The position numbers and the translations under genes were made by a program. From Nocardia colli (GTDB lineage Bacteria > Actinomycetota > Actinomycetes > Mycobacteriales > Mycobacteriaceae): a DNA stretch of 64,000 nucleotides. This document shows positions 51,081-59,282 of the stretch, piece after piece. The DNA lies in contig NZ_VXLC01000001.1 in assembly GCF_008704205.1 (NCBI RefSeq), forward strand, positions 248,001-312,000. Direction: 5' to 3'. The first letter of the stretch is position 1. Each line of letters begins with the position of its first letter. Under the pieces are notes generated by a model. It had not been told where the DNA came from. It saw only the letters and a program-made list of their open reading frames with translations, and did no database searches.

Positions 51081-52225
51081 CCACGCTGGTAGAACGGTGG
51101 CGCGCACACTCGACCCTGACCGCGCTGGGCGGTTTCGGCGTCGCCGCGATCCTGTTGTTCGCGGTCGCGCCGGCCGCGCTCAGCGACTTCCGGCTGAACC
51201 TGCTGGCCAAGTTCCTGTGCTTCGCGATCGTCGCGGTGGGCATCGGATTGGCTTGGGGGCGTGGCGGAATGCTGACGCTGGGGCAGGGGGTGTTCTTCGG
51301 GATCGGCGCTTACATCATGGCGATGCATCTGCAGATGGCCGATGCGGCGCGGCTCGGGAATGATGTGCCGGAGTTCATGGAGATCTCCGGGATTCGCGAA
51401 TTGCCCTCGTTCTGGCGGCCTTTCGCGTCCGGGCCGGTGGCGCTGCTCGGGATTCTGGTGCTGCCCGCGCTGGTCGCGGCGGTGCTCGGGTACGGGGTGT
51501 TCAAGCGGCGGGTCAAGGGCGCTTATTTCGCCATCCTCAGTCAGGCGCTGGCGGCGGCGCTGGCCATCCTGCTGACCGGTCAGCAGGCCATCGGCGGTTT
51601 CACCGGGCTGTCGGACTTCCGCGCCTTCTTCGGGTTCAAGCTGTCCGATCCGGCGAACCGGAAGATGCTGTTCTTCATCGCGGCGGGCACGCTGCTGGTG
51701 GTGGTCGCGCTGGTGCGCCAGCTGATGCGCAGCCGGTACGGCGAATTGCTGGTGGCGGTGCGGGATCAGGAGGAGCGGGTGCGCTTCCTCGGGTACGACC
51801 CGGCCAACGTCAAGATCATCGCCTACGTGGTCGCGGCGTTCTTCGCGGGCATCGCCGGCGCGTTGTTCACCCCGATCGTCGGCATCATCTCCCCCGCCGA
51901 CATCGGCGTGGTGCCGTCCATCGCGTTCCTCATCGGCGTCGCGATCGGCGGCCGGACCACCCTGCTCGGCCCGGTGCTGGGCGCGATCGGCGTGGCCTGG
52001 GCGCAGACGGCGTTCTCCGAGGAGTTCCCGTCCGGCTGGACCTATCTGCAAGGCGTGCTGTTCATCGTGGTGATCGGCTTCATCCCGGCCGGGCTGGCGG
52101 GCGTGTGGCCGATGTTGAAGGGCTTCCTGGACAGCAGATTCCGTCGTGCCACGCCGACCGCGCCCGCGTCGGTCGTGGTCGAACCGCAGCCCGAGATCGA
52201 GCCGGAGAAGGTGGAATCCCGATGA
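51077..52225 (+). CDS. urtC: Urea ABC transporter permease UrtC
   Basis: 382 residues, LivM-type permease. LGLAWG-like VGIGLAWGRGGMLTLGQGVFFGIGAYIMAMHL and FTGLSDFRAFFGF are typical of UrtC; SRYGELLVAVRDQEERVRFLGYDPANVKIIAYVVAAFFAGIAGAL is the cytoplasmic coupling loop. A Pro/Glu-rich tail of about 25 residues follows the last membrane segment. Start and stop codons overlap urtB and urtD by 4 bp each. Confidence 0.93.
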   Translation: MTTLVERWRAHSTLTALGGFGVAAILLFAVAPAALSDFRLNLLAKFLCFAIVAVGIGLAWGRGGMLTLGQGVFFGIGAYIMAMHLQMADAARLGNDVPEFMEISGIRELPSFWRPFASGPVALLGILVLPALVAAVLGYGVFKRRVKGAYFAILSQALAAALAILLTGQQAIGGFTGLSDFRAFFGFKLSDPANRKMLFFIAAGTLLVVVALVRQLMRSRYGELLVAVRDQEERVRFLGYDPANVKIIAYVVAAFFAGIAGALFTPIVGIISPADIGVVPSIAFLIGVAIGGRTTLLGPVLGAIGVAWAQTAFSEEFPSGWTYLQGVLFIVVIGFIPAGLAGVWPMLKGFLDSRFRRATPTAPASVVVEPQPEIEPEKVESR

Positions 52226-53049
52226 GCACGACCACACCAGAGCCGAAACTCGGCGGCAATGCCGGAATGTCGAGCGAGTACCTCGAAATGCGCGGTCTCA
52301 GCGTGAGTTTCGACGGCTTCAAGGCGGTGACCGAGGTCGACATCACCGTGCTGCAAGGCGATCTGCGCTTTCTGATCGGCCCGAACGGCGCCGGGAAGAC
52401 GACGCTCATCGACGCGATCACCGGCTTGGTCCCGGCCAGCGGATCGGCGCAGAAGACCGGCGTCGAACTGCTCGGCAAGAAGGTGCACCAGATCGCCCGG
52501 CTCGGCATCGGCCGCACGTTCCAGACGGCGAGCGTCTTCGAACAGCTCAGCGTCCTGCAGAATCTCGACATCGCCGCCGGTGCCGGACGGTCGGCACTCA
52601 CCATGCTGCGCCGGCGTAAATCGGTGCTGCCCGGCATCGAGGAGGCGCTGGAGATCACCGGTCTCGGCGATCTGCGGGACAAGCCCGCCGGGGTGCTCGC
52701 ACACGGCCAGAAGCAGTGGCTGGAGATCGGCATGCTGCTGGTGCAGAACGCGTCGGTGCTGCTGCTCGACGAGCCGGTGGCCGGCATGAGCGCCGAAGAA
52801 CGCGAGGAGACCGGAAACCTGTTGCGCCGCATCGGCGGCGAACGCATCGTCGTCGTGGTCGAGCACGACATGGACTTCATGCGTTCGTTCGCCAGCTCGG
52901 TGACCGTGCTGGCCGGCGGCAAGGTGCTGAGCGAGGGCACCGTCGAACAGGTGCAGGCGGATCCGAAGGTGCAGGAGGTCTACCTCGGCACGGCCGCGGC
53001 GATCGGCACGGCCCTCGAAGACGAAACAACCGTGAAGGAGTCCGTCTGA
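52222..53049 (+). CDS. urtD: Urea ABC transporter ATP-binding protein UrtD
   Basis: 275 residues, LivG-type ATPase. Walker A is GPNGAGKTT, Walker B is VLLLDEPVAGMS, and the switch His is in VVVEHDMDFMR. The signature is the unusual LAHGQKQWLEIGMLL rather than LSGGQ, which is characteristic of UrtD. The ATG at 52222 overlaps the urtC stop. The first 15 residues are a polar extension. Confidence 0.93.
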   Translation: MSTTTPEPKLGGNAGMSSEYLEMRGLSVSFDGFKAVTEVDITVLQGDLRFLIGPNGAGKTTLIDAITGLVPASGSAQKTGVELLGKKVHQIARLGIGRTFQTASVFEQLSVLQNLDIAAGAGRSALTMLRRRKSVLPGIEEALEITGLGDLRDKPAGVLAHGQKQWLEIGMLLVQNASVLLLDEPVAGMSAEEREETGNLLRRIGGERIVVVVEHDMDFMRSFASSVTVLAGGKVLSEGTVEQVQADPKVQEVYLGTAAAIGTALEDETTVKESV

Positions 53050-53741
53050 TGCTCGAGCTCATCGATATCCACTCCGGTTACGGCCGCACCGAGGTGATTC
53101 ACGGTGTGTCGGTGACGGTTCCGGACGACAGCGTGGTCGCCATCATGGGGCACAACGGCGCGGGCAAGACCACGCTGTTGCGCACCGCGGTCGGGTTGAT
53201 CGGCACCAAGTCGGGGCAGATCGAGTTCGACGGGGAGCCGATCACCAAGCTGTCGCCGTCGCGGCGGGTGCGGCGCGGTCTCGCGTATGTGCCGCAGGGA
53301 CAACAGAGTTTCCCGCAGCTGACCACCGCGGAGAACCTGCAGGTGGTGGCGGACGGGCGCAAGCGCGGCAAGGCGCTGATCGACGAATCCCTGGATCTGT
53401 TCCCCGCGCTGCGAGAACTGCTGGGCCGCAAGGCCGGTCTGCTCTCCGGCGGGCAGCGCCAGCAACTGGCGATCGCCCGGGCGCTGATCACCGAGCCGAA
53501 GCTGCTCATCCTCGACGAACCGACCGAGGGCATCCAGCCGTCGGTGGTCGCCGAAATCGAGCGCACCATCATCGATTTGACTCAGCGCGGCGGGTTGAGC
53601 GTGCTGTTGGTGGAGCAGCACATCGGCTTCGCGCTGCAGGCGGCGCAGCGCTATTACATCCTGGCGTCCGGCCGGGTCACCTCCACCGGCGAGGGCGGCG
53701 CGGGTGCGGAGACCGCGGTCCGCTCGGCGATGGCGATCTGA
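53049..53741 (+). CDS. urtE: Urea ABC transporter ATP-binding protein UrtE
   Basis: 230 residues, LivF-type ATPase. Walker A is GHNGAGKTT, the signature LSGGQRQQLAIARAL, Walker B LLILDEPTEGIQ, and the switch His is in LLVEQHIGF. YVPQGQQSFPQLTTAENLQV is the Q-loop region typical of UrtE. The ATG at 53049 shares a base with the urtD stop (TGATG). A GntR gene follows after 10 bp. Confidence 0.94.
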   Translation: MLELIDIHSGYGRTEVIHGVSVTVPDDSVVAIMGHNGAGKTTLLRTAVGLIGTKSGQIEFDGEPITKLSPSRRVRRGLAYVPQGQQSFPQLTTAENLQVVADGRKRGKALIDESLDLFPALRELLGRKAGLLSGGQRQQLAIARALITEPKLLILDEPTEGIQPSVVAEIERTIIDLTQRGGLSVLLVEQHIGFALQAAQRYYILASGRVTSTGEGGAGAETAVRSAMAI

Positions 53742-53751
53742 GCTGACCACC

Positions 53752-54456
53752 ATGCCGCGCCGGGGGCGGATCCCGTTGAGCGAGCGCGTGTATCACTCGC
53801 TACGCCGGGATCTGGCCACCGGCATCTTCGTGCCGACCGAACGGCTCGGCGAGGAACGGCTCGCGGAGATCTACGGGGTGTCGCGCACCCCGGTCCGCGA
53901 GGCGCTCGCTCGATTACAGGCCGATGGGCTGATCGAGCGACGATCCGACGGTCTCTATCCGTACCGGCCGCGACTCGACGAACTCGACCATCTCTACGAG
54001 CTGCGAATCGTCTTGGAGGCCAGAGGCATTCAGCGGGTGAGTACCGATGCGCCCGAAACAGCACGGCCCGCACACGATCTCGACCTGATCCGGGCCGAGC
54101 TGGACACCTGGCGCACCTTGCGCGACAACCCACCGGAACCCGGTCCCGCGCTGGTCGCCGACGAGCGGTTCCACACGACCTTGCTGACCGCAGCCGGCAA
54201 TACCGCACTGGCAGAAGCGCTTACCGCGGTGCACAGCCGGGTGCGCCCGGTCCGCACCCTGGACGTGCCGACCCCGGATCGCATCGCCACCATGACCGCC
54301 GAGCACATCGCGATCGCCGAACAACTCCTGTCCGGCAACGTGAAAGGCGCGCTGCACACCCTCATCACGCACATCGACATCTCCCGCGCGCATGTCCTGG
54401 CCCGTGCCCAGCGCGCGCTCGAACTCACGAAACTGGCTCGGGCCGTGCGCGATTGA
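53752..54456 (+). CDS. GntR-family regulator (FCD type)
   Basis: 234 residues from the ATG at 53752. The winged HTH is LSERVYHSLRRDLATGIFVPTERLGEERLAEIYGVSRTPVREALARLQADGLIERR. The C-terminal FCD-type domain is helical, with candidate metal residues in DERFHTTLL and EHIAIAEQLL. Being 10 bp behind urtE it is very likely co-transcribed with the urea importer and may respond to a nitrogen metabolite. The target is not known. Confidence 0.9.
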   Translation: MPRRGRIPLSERVYHSLRRDLATGIFVPTERLGEERLAEIYGVSRTPVREALARLQADGLIERRSDGLYPYRPRLDELDHLYELRIVLEARGIQRVSTDAPETARPAHDLDLIRAELDTWRTLRDNPPEPGPALVADERFHTTLLTAAGNTALAEALTAVHSRVRPVRTLDVPTPDRIATMTAEHIAIAEQLLSGNVKGALHTLITHIDISRAHVLARAQRALELTKLARAVRD

Positions 54457-54459
54457 ACC

Positions 54460-55332
54460 TCAGCAGTCCTGTTGGAACGGCCAGCACTGCTTCGGCTGGT
54501 AGGCGGGCGGCGAGGGGGTCGGGCTGGTCGTGCTGGTTTGCTGCGGCGTCGGATGCGAGGAGTCGTGCACCAGCGAGTTCGCGATCACCCCGATCACCGC
54601 GATCATCCCGACGACGGCGAGCGCGACCACGGCCCACCCCGCGTACGAGTGCTTCTTCGTCGCGACACCCGGGGTCGGTTCGACGCGCGGTTTGGGCGGG
54701 CGCGCGATGACGCTCGGCGACTCCTGCGCCACCTGCTCGAACCCGGCGCCGACCAGGTCCGCGCGGGACGGCGTCAGTTCGGCGAGGCCGAGCGCGTTGC
54801 AGTCCCCGATCACCCGGTCGGCGGTCCACTTCCGTGGTCCGGCGGAGAAGCTCTCGAGATAGATGCGCAGCTCGGTGGCGTCGGCGACGTTACCGACGAC
54901 GACGTCCAGCCCCGGTCGCAGGTTGGTGCGCGACGGCCGCACCACCGCGCCGCGGAACGGGATCAGCGCGACGGCGCCGCACACGTGCCCCGGGTCGATC
55001 AGCGCCCGCTCGAGCGCGGTCTTCACCGCCGAGATGCCGTGTTCCAGCCGATCCGACGGGCTGCCGGACGGCTCGTCCAGGTCCGCGTCGGCATCGCTGA
55101 TCTTCCACGGACCGTCCGCGGCGATGCTCAGAATGCCGCTCTGCCTGCGCCGGAAGCCCTTGACCTCGAGCACCGTCAGCCCGCGCGGCGTCCAGATCAC
55201 CGCATCGATGCGCCGGTCGCCGACCGGCACGTCGATCATGGCGAGGGCCGCCGACGGATAGGAACGCAGGCATTCGACGAACTCTTGTTCAGCACCCGAG
55301 AGTTGTGCCCCGGGCTTGACCCTCACCAGCAT
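54460..55332 (-). CDS. NERD-domain protein with C-terminal membrane anchor
   Basis: 290 residues. The N-terminal NERD (nuclease-related) domain has the PD-(D/E)XK residues D43 in RRIDAVIW and E56, K58 in VLEVKGF. A Pro-rich linker (about 205-225) leads to one membrane segment (about 228-253), and the C-terminus is a Ser/Thr/Pro-rich tail ending in two Cys. The NERD domain would face the cytoplasm if the tail is outside. Its role is unknown. It ends 3 bp before the convergent GntR stop. Confidence 0.82.
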   Translation of the reverse strand: MLVRVKPGAQLSGAEQEFVECLRSYPSAALAMIDVPVGDRRIDAVIWTPRGLTVLEVKGFRRRQSGILSIAADGPWKISDADADLDEPSGSPSDRLEHGISAVKTALERALIDPGHVCGAVALIPFRGAVVRPSRTNLRPGLDVVVGNVADATELRIYLESFSAGPRKWTADRVIGDCNALGLAELTPSRADLVGAGFEQVAQESPSVIARPPKPRVEPTPGVATKKHSYAGWAVVALAVVGMIAVIGVIANSLVHDSSHPTPQQTSTTSPTPSPPAYQPKQCWPFQQDC

Positions 55333-55513
55333 GTCGAGCTCGTCCGCCTCTCCGCGTCGTCAGGACGGGCAGTTCGATCGTAACGGGGTAATCCCCAGGG
55401 TGCGCGGGCAATTGACGACAGCCCTCGATCCGGGAAGTACTCGCCGGTAGGCTGACGGCTCGGCCCGGTACCGCCCGGCCGCTCACCCCCTCACGCAGAG
55501 GAGCAGACCAAGC

Positions 55514-56059
55514 ATGGTTTCAGCGCTGCGACCACGCATCTCGCCCGGACGCCTGCGGGAGCTGGGCCCGATCAACTGGGTTGTCTGGCAGGTGCTTTCC
55601 AAGGCCGCGGGCACCGATGACGCGCATCTGTTCAGCACGCTCGGGCGCACCAAGGGATTGTTCCGTGGCTGGCTGCACTATTCGGGCAAGCTCATGCCCG
55701 GCGGCCGGCTGCCGCGGCACGAGTCGGAGCTGGTCATCATCCGGGTCGCGCACCTGAGCGGTTGCGAGTACGAGATGGACCACCACATTCGGCTCGGCAA
55801 GCGGGCCGGGGTGACCGCGGAGATCCTCGAACGGCTGCGCACCGGGCCGGAGGCACCCGGGTGGACGGACAAACACCGGGCGCTGATCGCGGCGGTCGAT
55901 CAGCTCGTGCAGACCCGCGACCTGGATGACGCGCACTGGGCGGCGCTGGCCGAGCACTACGACGAGCGCAGCCTGATCGAGATCGTGCTGCTGGTGAATC
56001 AGTACGAGGGGCTGGCGTCCACCATCACCGCGCTGCGGATCGAGCGCGACGGGATCTAG
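55514..56059 (+). CDS. Carboxymuconolactone decarboxylase-family (AhpD-like) protein
   Basis: 181 residues. The CMD-type core is LPRHESELVIIRVAHLSGCEYEMDHHIRLGKRAGVT. AhpD-like enzymes have a CxxC redox pair before the His; here only one Cys is present (SGCEYEMDHH), so thiol-peroxidase chemistry of the AhpD kind is doubtful. Such single-Cys members are frequent in actinobacteria and unassigned. A GAGGAG precedes the ATG by about 10 bp. It ends 21 bp from the convergent TetR gene. Confidence 0.85.
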   Translation: MVSALRPRISPGRLRELGPINWVVWQVLSKAAGTDDAHLFSTLGRTKGLFRGWLHYSGKLMPGGRLPRHESELVIIRVAHLSGCEYEMDHHIRLGKRAGVTAEILERLRTGPEAPGWTDKHRALIAAVDQLVQTRDLDDAHWAALAEHYDERSLIEIVLLVNQYEGLASTITALRIERDGI

Positions 56060-56080
56060 CACCGCGAGACCGGCTGCTGC

Positions 56081-56890
56081 TCAGCGCTTTTCGATGAGCC
56101 GAGCCAGGCCGTCGAGCACCCGGGCCAGGCCGAATTCGTAGGCGTGGCCGGAGCTGTAGGCGGAGTCGTGGGTCTGGCCCGCGGCCGATCCGACCCGGAC
56201 CGCAACCGGGAACCGCTCCGCGTCGAAGACCTGTTCCAGCAGCGGCGCCGCACGCTCCCACCATTGGTGATCGGACATCGCGCTGTCCGCGGCGGCGCGC
56301 GCGGTGTCGATGGCGATGCGGGCGACCGAGGTGACGAAGCCGAGGACGTAGGTGAGCGACGCGTCCATCGTGATGTCATCCAGGCCGAGTTCGTCGAAGG
56401 CGCGGAGTTCGTGGTCGTATTTGGCGGCCATGCCCGGCCCGAGCGGCGGGCGGGTGGTCGGCAGGTAGGCGACCCACGGGTGGCGGGTGAGCATGGCGCG
56501 GTTCTCGGCCGCGATCCGCCCGACCCGATCGCGCCAGGGTAGATCGGACAGGTCCGCGCGGTCCATGTCGCGGTAGACCTTGTCCACCATCAGGTCGATC
56601 AGTTCGGCCTTGCCCGGCACGTAGGTGTAGGTGGCCATGGGGGTCAGGCCGAGCCGGGTGGCGACCGCACGCATGGTGAGCGCGGCGATACCGTCGGTGT
56701 CGGCGATCTCGATGGCGGCCGCGACCACGGCGTCCACGCTGCTGCGCTGCTTCGGTCCACGCGCGGGGCTGCCCGGAATCCGCCACAGCAACTCCAGTGT
56801 GCGAACGGGATCGCCTGCGCTGCTGCGGTCCTGCTTGTCGCGTCGCTGCGCCGGCTGTTCGCCGGAGCGCTGCGCCGAATCGTCGTCCAC
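56081..56890 (-). CDS. TetR-family regulator (TetR_C class)
   Basis: 269 residues with a polar N-terminal extension of about 45. The HTH is VDAVVAAAIEIADTDGIAALTMRAVATRLGLTPMATYTYVPGKAELIDLMV, and the following WRDRVGRIAAENRAML belongs to the TetR_C class of the tetracycline-repressor type. It is divergent from a VOC-family gene, with a palindrome between them. It probably controls that gene and itself; the ligand is unknown. Confidence 0.92.
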   Translation of the reverse strand: MDDDSAQRSGEQPAQRRDKQDRSSAGDPVRTLELLWRIPGSPARGPKQRSSVDAVVAAAIEIADTDGIAALTMRAVATRLGLTPMATYTYVPGKAELIDLMVDKVYRDMDRADLSDLPWRDRVGRIAAENRAMLTRHPWVAYLPTTRPPLGPGMAAKYDHELRAFDELGLDDITMDASLTYVLGFVTSVARIAIDTARAAADSAMSDHQWWERAAPLLEQVFDAERFPVAVRVGSAAGQTHDSAYSSGHAYEFGLARVLDGLARLIEKR

Positions 56891-56969
56891 CCTGCCTCCT
56901 CGCCTGGTCGTCCCGATCGTATCGGCGTGACGCAGGTCATAGTGCGGCCGCCCGGGAATTCTTCTACAA

Positions 56970-56982
56970 AGTACAGCGTACT
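56970..56982. promoter_or_regulatory. Operator-like palindrome of the TetR/VOC pair
   Basis: AGTAC-AGC-GTACT, a perfect 5-3-5 inverted repeat in the 128-bp divergent region, embedded in locally AT-rich DNA that could contain both promoters. A likely TetR site. Confidence 0.65.
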
Positions 56983-57018
56983 AAGTATAGAGTTAATTCC
57001 GAGCTCCGAGGAGGGCCT

Positions 57019-57396
57019 ATGAACATCACCGCTTCCGCCATCTCGCTCAACGTCCCCGATCCGCTGGCGTCGGCGAAGTTCCTGATCGATCACCTGGGCT
57101 TCGTCGAGAAGATGTCGGCCGACGGGTTCATCTCGCTGGACCGGCCGGACGCCGGGCTCAACGTGATCTACCTGCGCACCGGGCTGAAGTCGTTCAAGCC
57201 GGAGAGCGCCGCAGGTAGCGCGGGCGAGGGCCTGCTCGTCGTGTTCGTGGTGGAGGACATCGACGACCAGTACGCCCGGCTGCAAGGCGAGGGGGTACCG
57301 ATCGTCACGCCGATCGAGACCGAGGAGTGGGGCGAGCGCTACTTCCAGATGCGCGATCCGAACGGGATCATCGTGCAGCTGGTGCAGTGGGTGTAG
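57019..57396 (+). CDS. VOC-family (glyoxalase/bleomycin-resistance-like) protein
   Basis: 125 residues in the two-beta-alpha-beta-beta-beta arrangement: LNVPDPLASAKFLIDHLGF in the first half and EERYFQMRDPNGIIVQLVQW-like (GERYFQMRDPNGIIVQLVQW) in the second. A start preceded by GAGGAGGG fits. The metal ligands of glyoxalase I are only partly present, so the function may be binding or sequestration. It is divergent from a TetR gene with an operator-like palindrome between. Confidence 0.9.
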   Translation: MNITASAISLNVPDPLASAKFLIDHLGFVEKMSADGFISLDRPDAGLNVIYLRTGLKSFKPESAAGSAGEGLLVVFVVEDIDDQYARLQGEGVPIVTPIETEEWGERYFQMRDPNGIIVQLVQWV

Positions 57397-57409
57397 CCGC
57401 ATAGGACCC

Positions 57410-57455
57410 GATTTCCCGCATACCGAATCGTCGGCGATTCGGTATGCGGGAAATC
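57410..57455. terminator. Perfect bidirectional hairpin between VOC and qor2 genes
   Basis: Bases 57410-57430 and 57435-57455 are perfect inverse complements, a 21-bp stem closed by a TCGG tetraloop. The left arm begins GATTTCCCGC. It lies between two convergent stop codons (57396 and 57470) and is very likely the shared terminator. Confidence 0.92.
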
Positions 57456-57469
57456 AGCGGGTGTGCGGC

Positions 57470-58321
57470 TCAGCTCAACGCCGCGCGGAACACCTCGGCG
57501 GCGGGGGTGGACGGACGGCCGAGCAGCTTCTGCAGGTCGCCGCTGGTCACGTCGAGCAGGCCCTTCGGGATGCCGGCGTCCGCGTCGGCGAGCACGTTGG
57601 CGTAGTCGCCGGGCAGTCCGGCCTGCTGGAGCGCGGCCGCGTAATCGGCCTGCGGCAGGTCCTGGTAACGGACCGGCTTGCCGGCCACCGACGAAATCAC
57701 CTGGGCCAGTTCGGCATAGGTGAGGCGCTCGTCGCCGCCCAGTTCGTAGACCCGCCCGGCGTGCCCGTCGGTGGTGAGCACCTTCGCGGCGGCGTCGGCG
57801 TAATCGGCGCGCGCCGCGCCGGCCACCCGGCCCTCGCCCGCGGCGCCGTTCAGCACGCCGGATTCGACGGCGTGCGCGAGGCCGCCGAGGTAGTTCTCCC
57901 AGTACCAGCCGTTGCGCAGAATCGCGTGCGGCACAGTCGAATCGGCGAGCGCCGCCTCGCTGCCGATGTGCTCCTGCGCCAGGATCATCGAGTTCTGCGG
58001 ACCCTGCGGAATGCTGGTGTAGACGAGCAATTCGACGCCCGCACGCTCGGCGGCGCGAATAACGTTGGTGTGCTGGGCCACTCGGGCACCGAATTCGTTG
58101 CCGGAGACCAGCAGCACCCGGTCGACCCCGGCCAGCGCGCGATCCAGCGATTCGGCGTCGTCGTAGCTCGCCTGACGCACGTCCACACCCTGCTCGGCGA
58201 GATCGGCGACCTTCTGCGGATCACGCACGATCGCGACCACCGGAGCGGCGCCCTCGCGCAGCAGCGCCTGTACGACGAGACGGCCCAGCTGTCCGCTGGC
58301 ACCGGTCACGGCAACGGTCAT
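57470..58321 (-). CDS. NmrA-like NAD(P)H:quinone oxidoreductase (QorB/Qor2-type)
   Basis: 283 residues from the ATG at 58321 with GGAGGT upstream. The N-terminal VAVTGASGQLGRLVVQALL is the NmrA/atypical SDR cofactor motif, and ILRNGWYWENYLGG and YELGGDERLTYAELA match QorB (YtfG)/Qor2. It reduces quinones with NADPH. It is divergent from a DUF24/HxlR regulator with an inverted repeat between them, as known for qor2-qorR in Corynebacterium glutamicum. Confidence 0.9.
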   Translation of the reverse strand: MTVAVTGASGQLGRLVVQALLREGAAPVVAIVRDPQKVADLAEQGVDVRQASYDDAESLDRALAGVDRVLLVSGNEFGARVAQHTNVIRAAERAGVELLVYTSIPQGPQNSMILAQEHIGSEAALADSTVPHAILRNGWYWENYLGGLAHAVESGVLNGAAGEGRVAGAARADYADAAAKVLTTDGHAGRVYELGGDERLTYAELAQVISSVAGKPVRYQDLPQADYAAALQQAGLPGDYANVLADADAGIPKGLLDVTSGDLQKLLGRPSTPAAEVFRAALS

Positions 58322-58355
58322 AACTACCTCCACGGGTATGTACGGTTCGTTAAGC

Positions 58356-58368
58356 ACTAACTATTAGT
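58356..58368. promoter_or_regulatory. Operator-like palindrome of the quinone reductase/HxlR pair
   Basis: ACTAA-CTA-TTAGT, a perfect 5-3-5 inverted repeat 35 bp upstream of the reductase start and 53 bp upstream of the regulator start, in an AT-rich stretch. A candidate redox-sensor binding site for both genes. Confidence 0.65.
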
Positions 58369-58420
58369 AAGTACTATGCATTCATACACCACTTTGGTCA
58401 AGTTGGGTACTATCGGATGT

Positions 58421-58819
58421 ATGAGTACGCAGCGCACGTCGTCGCCCGACCTGGACGATCCGTCGCTGGAGCCCGATGTCTTCGCCAGAAATTGCACGTC
58501 ACGGCCGGTTTTGCAGAACATAGCCAGCCGCTGGGGCATCCTCGCCCTGGTCGCGCTGCGCGAGGGGTCCTACCGGTTCAGCGCACTGCGCAGGCGGGTC
58601 GACGGCGTCAGCGAGCGGATGTTGTCGCAGACCCTGCAGGCCCTGGAACGCGACGGCATGGTGCATCGCGAGGTGCACGAGACCATCCCGCCGCGGGTCG
58701 AATACACGCTGACCGAACTCGGCGCTCAGGTCGCCGACCAGCTGCACGCCCTGGTCCTGGTGGTCGAGACGAACATGCCGAAAGTCCGTGAAGCCCAAGC
58801 GGCCTACCACCGCGAGTGA
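58421..58819 (+). CDS. HxlR/DUF24-family redox regulator (QorR-like)
   Basis: 132 residues from the ATG at 58421. The winged helix is SRPVLQNIASRWGILALVALREGSYRFSALRRRVDGVSERMLSQTLQALERDGMV and IPPRVEYTLTELG. A single conserved-position Cys in RNCTSRPVL matches the sensing Cys of QorR/YodB-type quinone and oxidant sensors. It probably represses the divergent quinone reductase gene and itself until the Cys is oxidised or alkylated. Confidence 0.92.
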   Translation: MSTQRTSSPDLDDPSLEPDVFARNCTSRPVLQNIASRWGILALVALREGSYRFSALRRRVDGVSERMLSQTLQALERDGMVHREVHETIPPRVEYTLTELGAQVADQLHALVLVVETNMPKVREAQAAYHRE

Positions 58820-58865
58820 GCCGCCCCGGGGATGAGACCGGGATCACCAGCGGTTGAATAGCAGC

Positions 58866-59282
58866 ATGGAACTCGCCCGAGCAGTCGACTTCGCCCGCGA
58901 CCATCGCCGGTCCGTGCTGACCACCATCCGCCGCAACGGCCGCCCGCAACAATCCAATGTGCTGCACGTGATCGGCGGCGACGGCAACATCCGCATCTCG
59001 ATCACCGCAGACCGCGCGAAGTACCACAACCTGGTGCGCGAACCGTGGGCCGCCATCCATGTCACCCGCGAGGACTTCTTCGCCTACGCGGTGATCGAGG
59101 CCATCGCGTCGGTCACGCCGGTGGCCGAGGATCCGCACGACGAAACAGTGGAAGCGCTCGTCGATTACTACCGCAGCGCGAACGGCGAACACCCGGACTG
59201 GGACGACTACCGCCGCGCCATGGTCGCCGACCGCCGCGCCTTGGCCATCCTCACCCCGGCCCATGCCTACGGGATGCTCTGA
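58866..59282 (+). CDS. PPOX-class flavin/F420-dependent enzyme
   Basis: 138 residues of the pyridoxamine-5'-phosphate-oxidase-like split barrel: SVLTTIRRNGRPQQSNVLHVIGGDGNIRISITADRAKYHNLVREPWAAIHV is the family core. Such actinobacterial proteins commonly use coenzyme F420 or bind FMN or heme. The natural substrate is not inferable. It lies 47 bp after the HxlR gene on the same strand; its stop and the convergent deacetylase stop are adjacent. Confidence 0.87.
   Translation: MELARAVDFARDHRRSVLTTIRRNGRPQQSNVLHVIGGDGNIRISITADRAKYHNLVREPWAAIHVTREDFFAYAVIEAIASVTPVAEDPHDETVEALVDYYRSANGEHPDWDDYRRAMVADRRALAILTPAHAYGML

Noticed and set aside
48843..53741. A branched-chain amino acid (Liv) importer
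   Set aside because: UrtA motifs and the UrtD-type LAHGQKQWLEIGM signature favour urea/amide transport, and the gene order is exactly urtABCDE.
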